64,000 nt of DNA from an uncultured Collinsella sp. (GTDB lineage: Bacteria; Actinomycetota; Coriobacteriia; Coriobacteriales; Coriobacteriaceae): positions 51,143-115,142 of the forward strand of contig USIE01000002.1 of assembly GCA_900554645.1 (NCBI GenBank), written 5' to 3'. Shown here one piece after another: positions 63,947 to 64,000 of the stretch. The position numbers and the translations under genes were made by a program. Numbering within the stretch: position 1 is the first letter of the stretch; each line of letters starts with the position of its first letter. The notes beneath the pieces were generated by a model. It was given only the letters and a program-made list of their open reading frames with translations. It was not told where the DNA came from and did not search any database.

Positions 63947-64000
63947 TGGTAGCCCGTACCAGATTCGAACTGGTGATCTCCGCCTTGAGAGGGCGGCGTC
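63947..64000 (-). tRNA. tRNA-Glu (CTC), partial
   Basis: The 3' part of a tRNA running off the right edge. The anticodon stem CCGCC/GGCGG holds loop CTCTCAA, giving anticodon CTC. The T-arm is ACCAG-TTCGAAT-CTGGT, the acceptor 3' strand ACGGGCT, and A73 plus CCA are encoded. The D-arm and 5' end are outside the window. Confidence 0.85.

Overview
The window looks like a chromosomal segment of a gut actinobacterium of the class Coriobacteriia, most likely a Collinsella or close relative. This is inferred from gene content: a GlgD-containing glycogen cluster, a GH13-GH77 fusion, a LoaP-headed polysaccharide operon and a compact anaerobic cobalamin operon. No rRNA or other decisive marker gene is present.

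Layout. 1-7276 (minus strand) is a cell-surface polysaccharide operon: a NusG-family antiterminator (LoaP-like), a truncated and an intact undecaprenyl-phosphate sugar transferase, a WecG/TagA glycosyltransferase, WecC, WecB, a TupA-like ATP-grasp protein and a GT4 glycosyltransferase cut by the window edge. It probably builds a ManNAc/ManNAcA-containing polymer. 7277-8053 holds its leader and promoter region, followed by tRNA-Ala(GGC). 8200-9540 is thiN plus a HAD phosphatase. 9872-22973 (plus) is the alpha-glucan region: glgB, glgP, glgC, glgD, glgA and a fused alpha-amylase/4-alpha-glucanotransferase. GlgB and especially GlgA carry long Lys/Ala/Thr-rich, histone-H1-like C-terminal tails. 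23062-34134 is housekeeping: an FmdB-type zinc ribbon protein, rsmB, fmt, def, priA, gltX, metK and an L-serine dehydratase. 34284-39564 is an L,D-transpeptidase and a MacAB-like ABC efflux system.

39667-61758 is a discrete, visibly more GC-rich island with transposase remnants at both ends (IS21-like on the left, IS3-like on the right). It holds a 17-gene anaerobic cobalamin operon on the minus strand, read from cbiF (55646) down to cbiJ (39798), almost entirely translationally coupled. Divergent from it is a plus-strand operon with a strong promoter and a cobalamin riboswitch: an exported CbiK cobaltochelatase, a small lipoprotein, and a BtuF/BtuC/BtuD-type ABC transporter. Two features stand out. 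The precorrin-2 C20-methyltransferase gene (cbiL) is an in-frame internally deleted remnant of 77 codons, and a degenerate CobU-like domain is fused to a CobC-like phosphatase alongside a second, intact cobU. 61761-64000 returns to ordinary sequence: a TetR regulator, a flippase-like membrane protein and a partial tRNA-Glu.

Intergenic regions carry several long, near-perfect inverted repeats of at least four sequence types, one of them present twice. Start codons below were moved inward from the longest open frame wherever a ribosome binding site or an ATGA/GTGA overlap with the upstream gene supported it.
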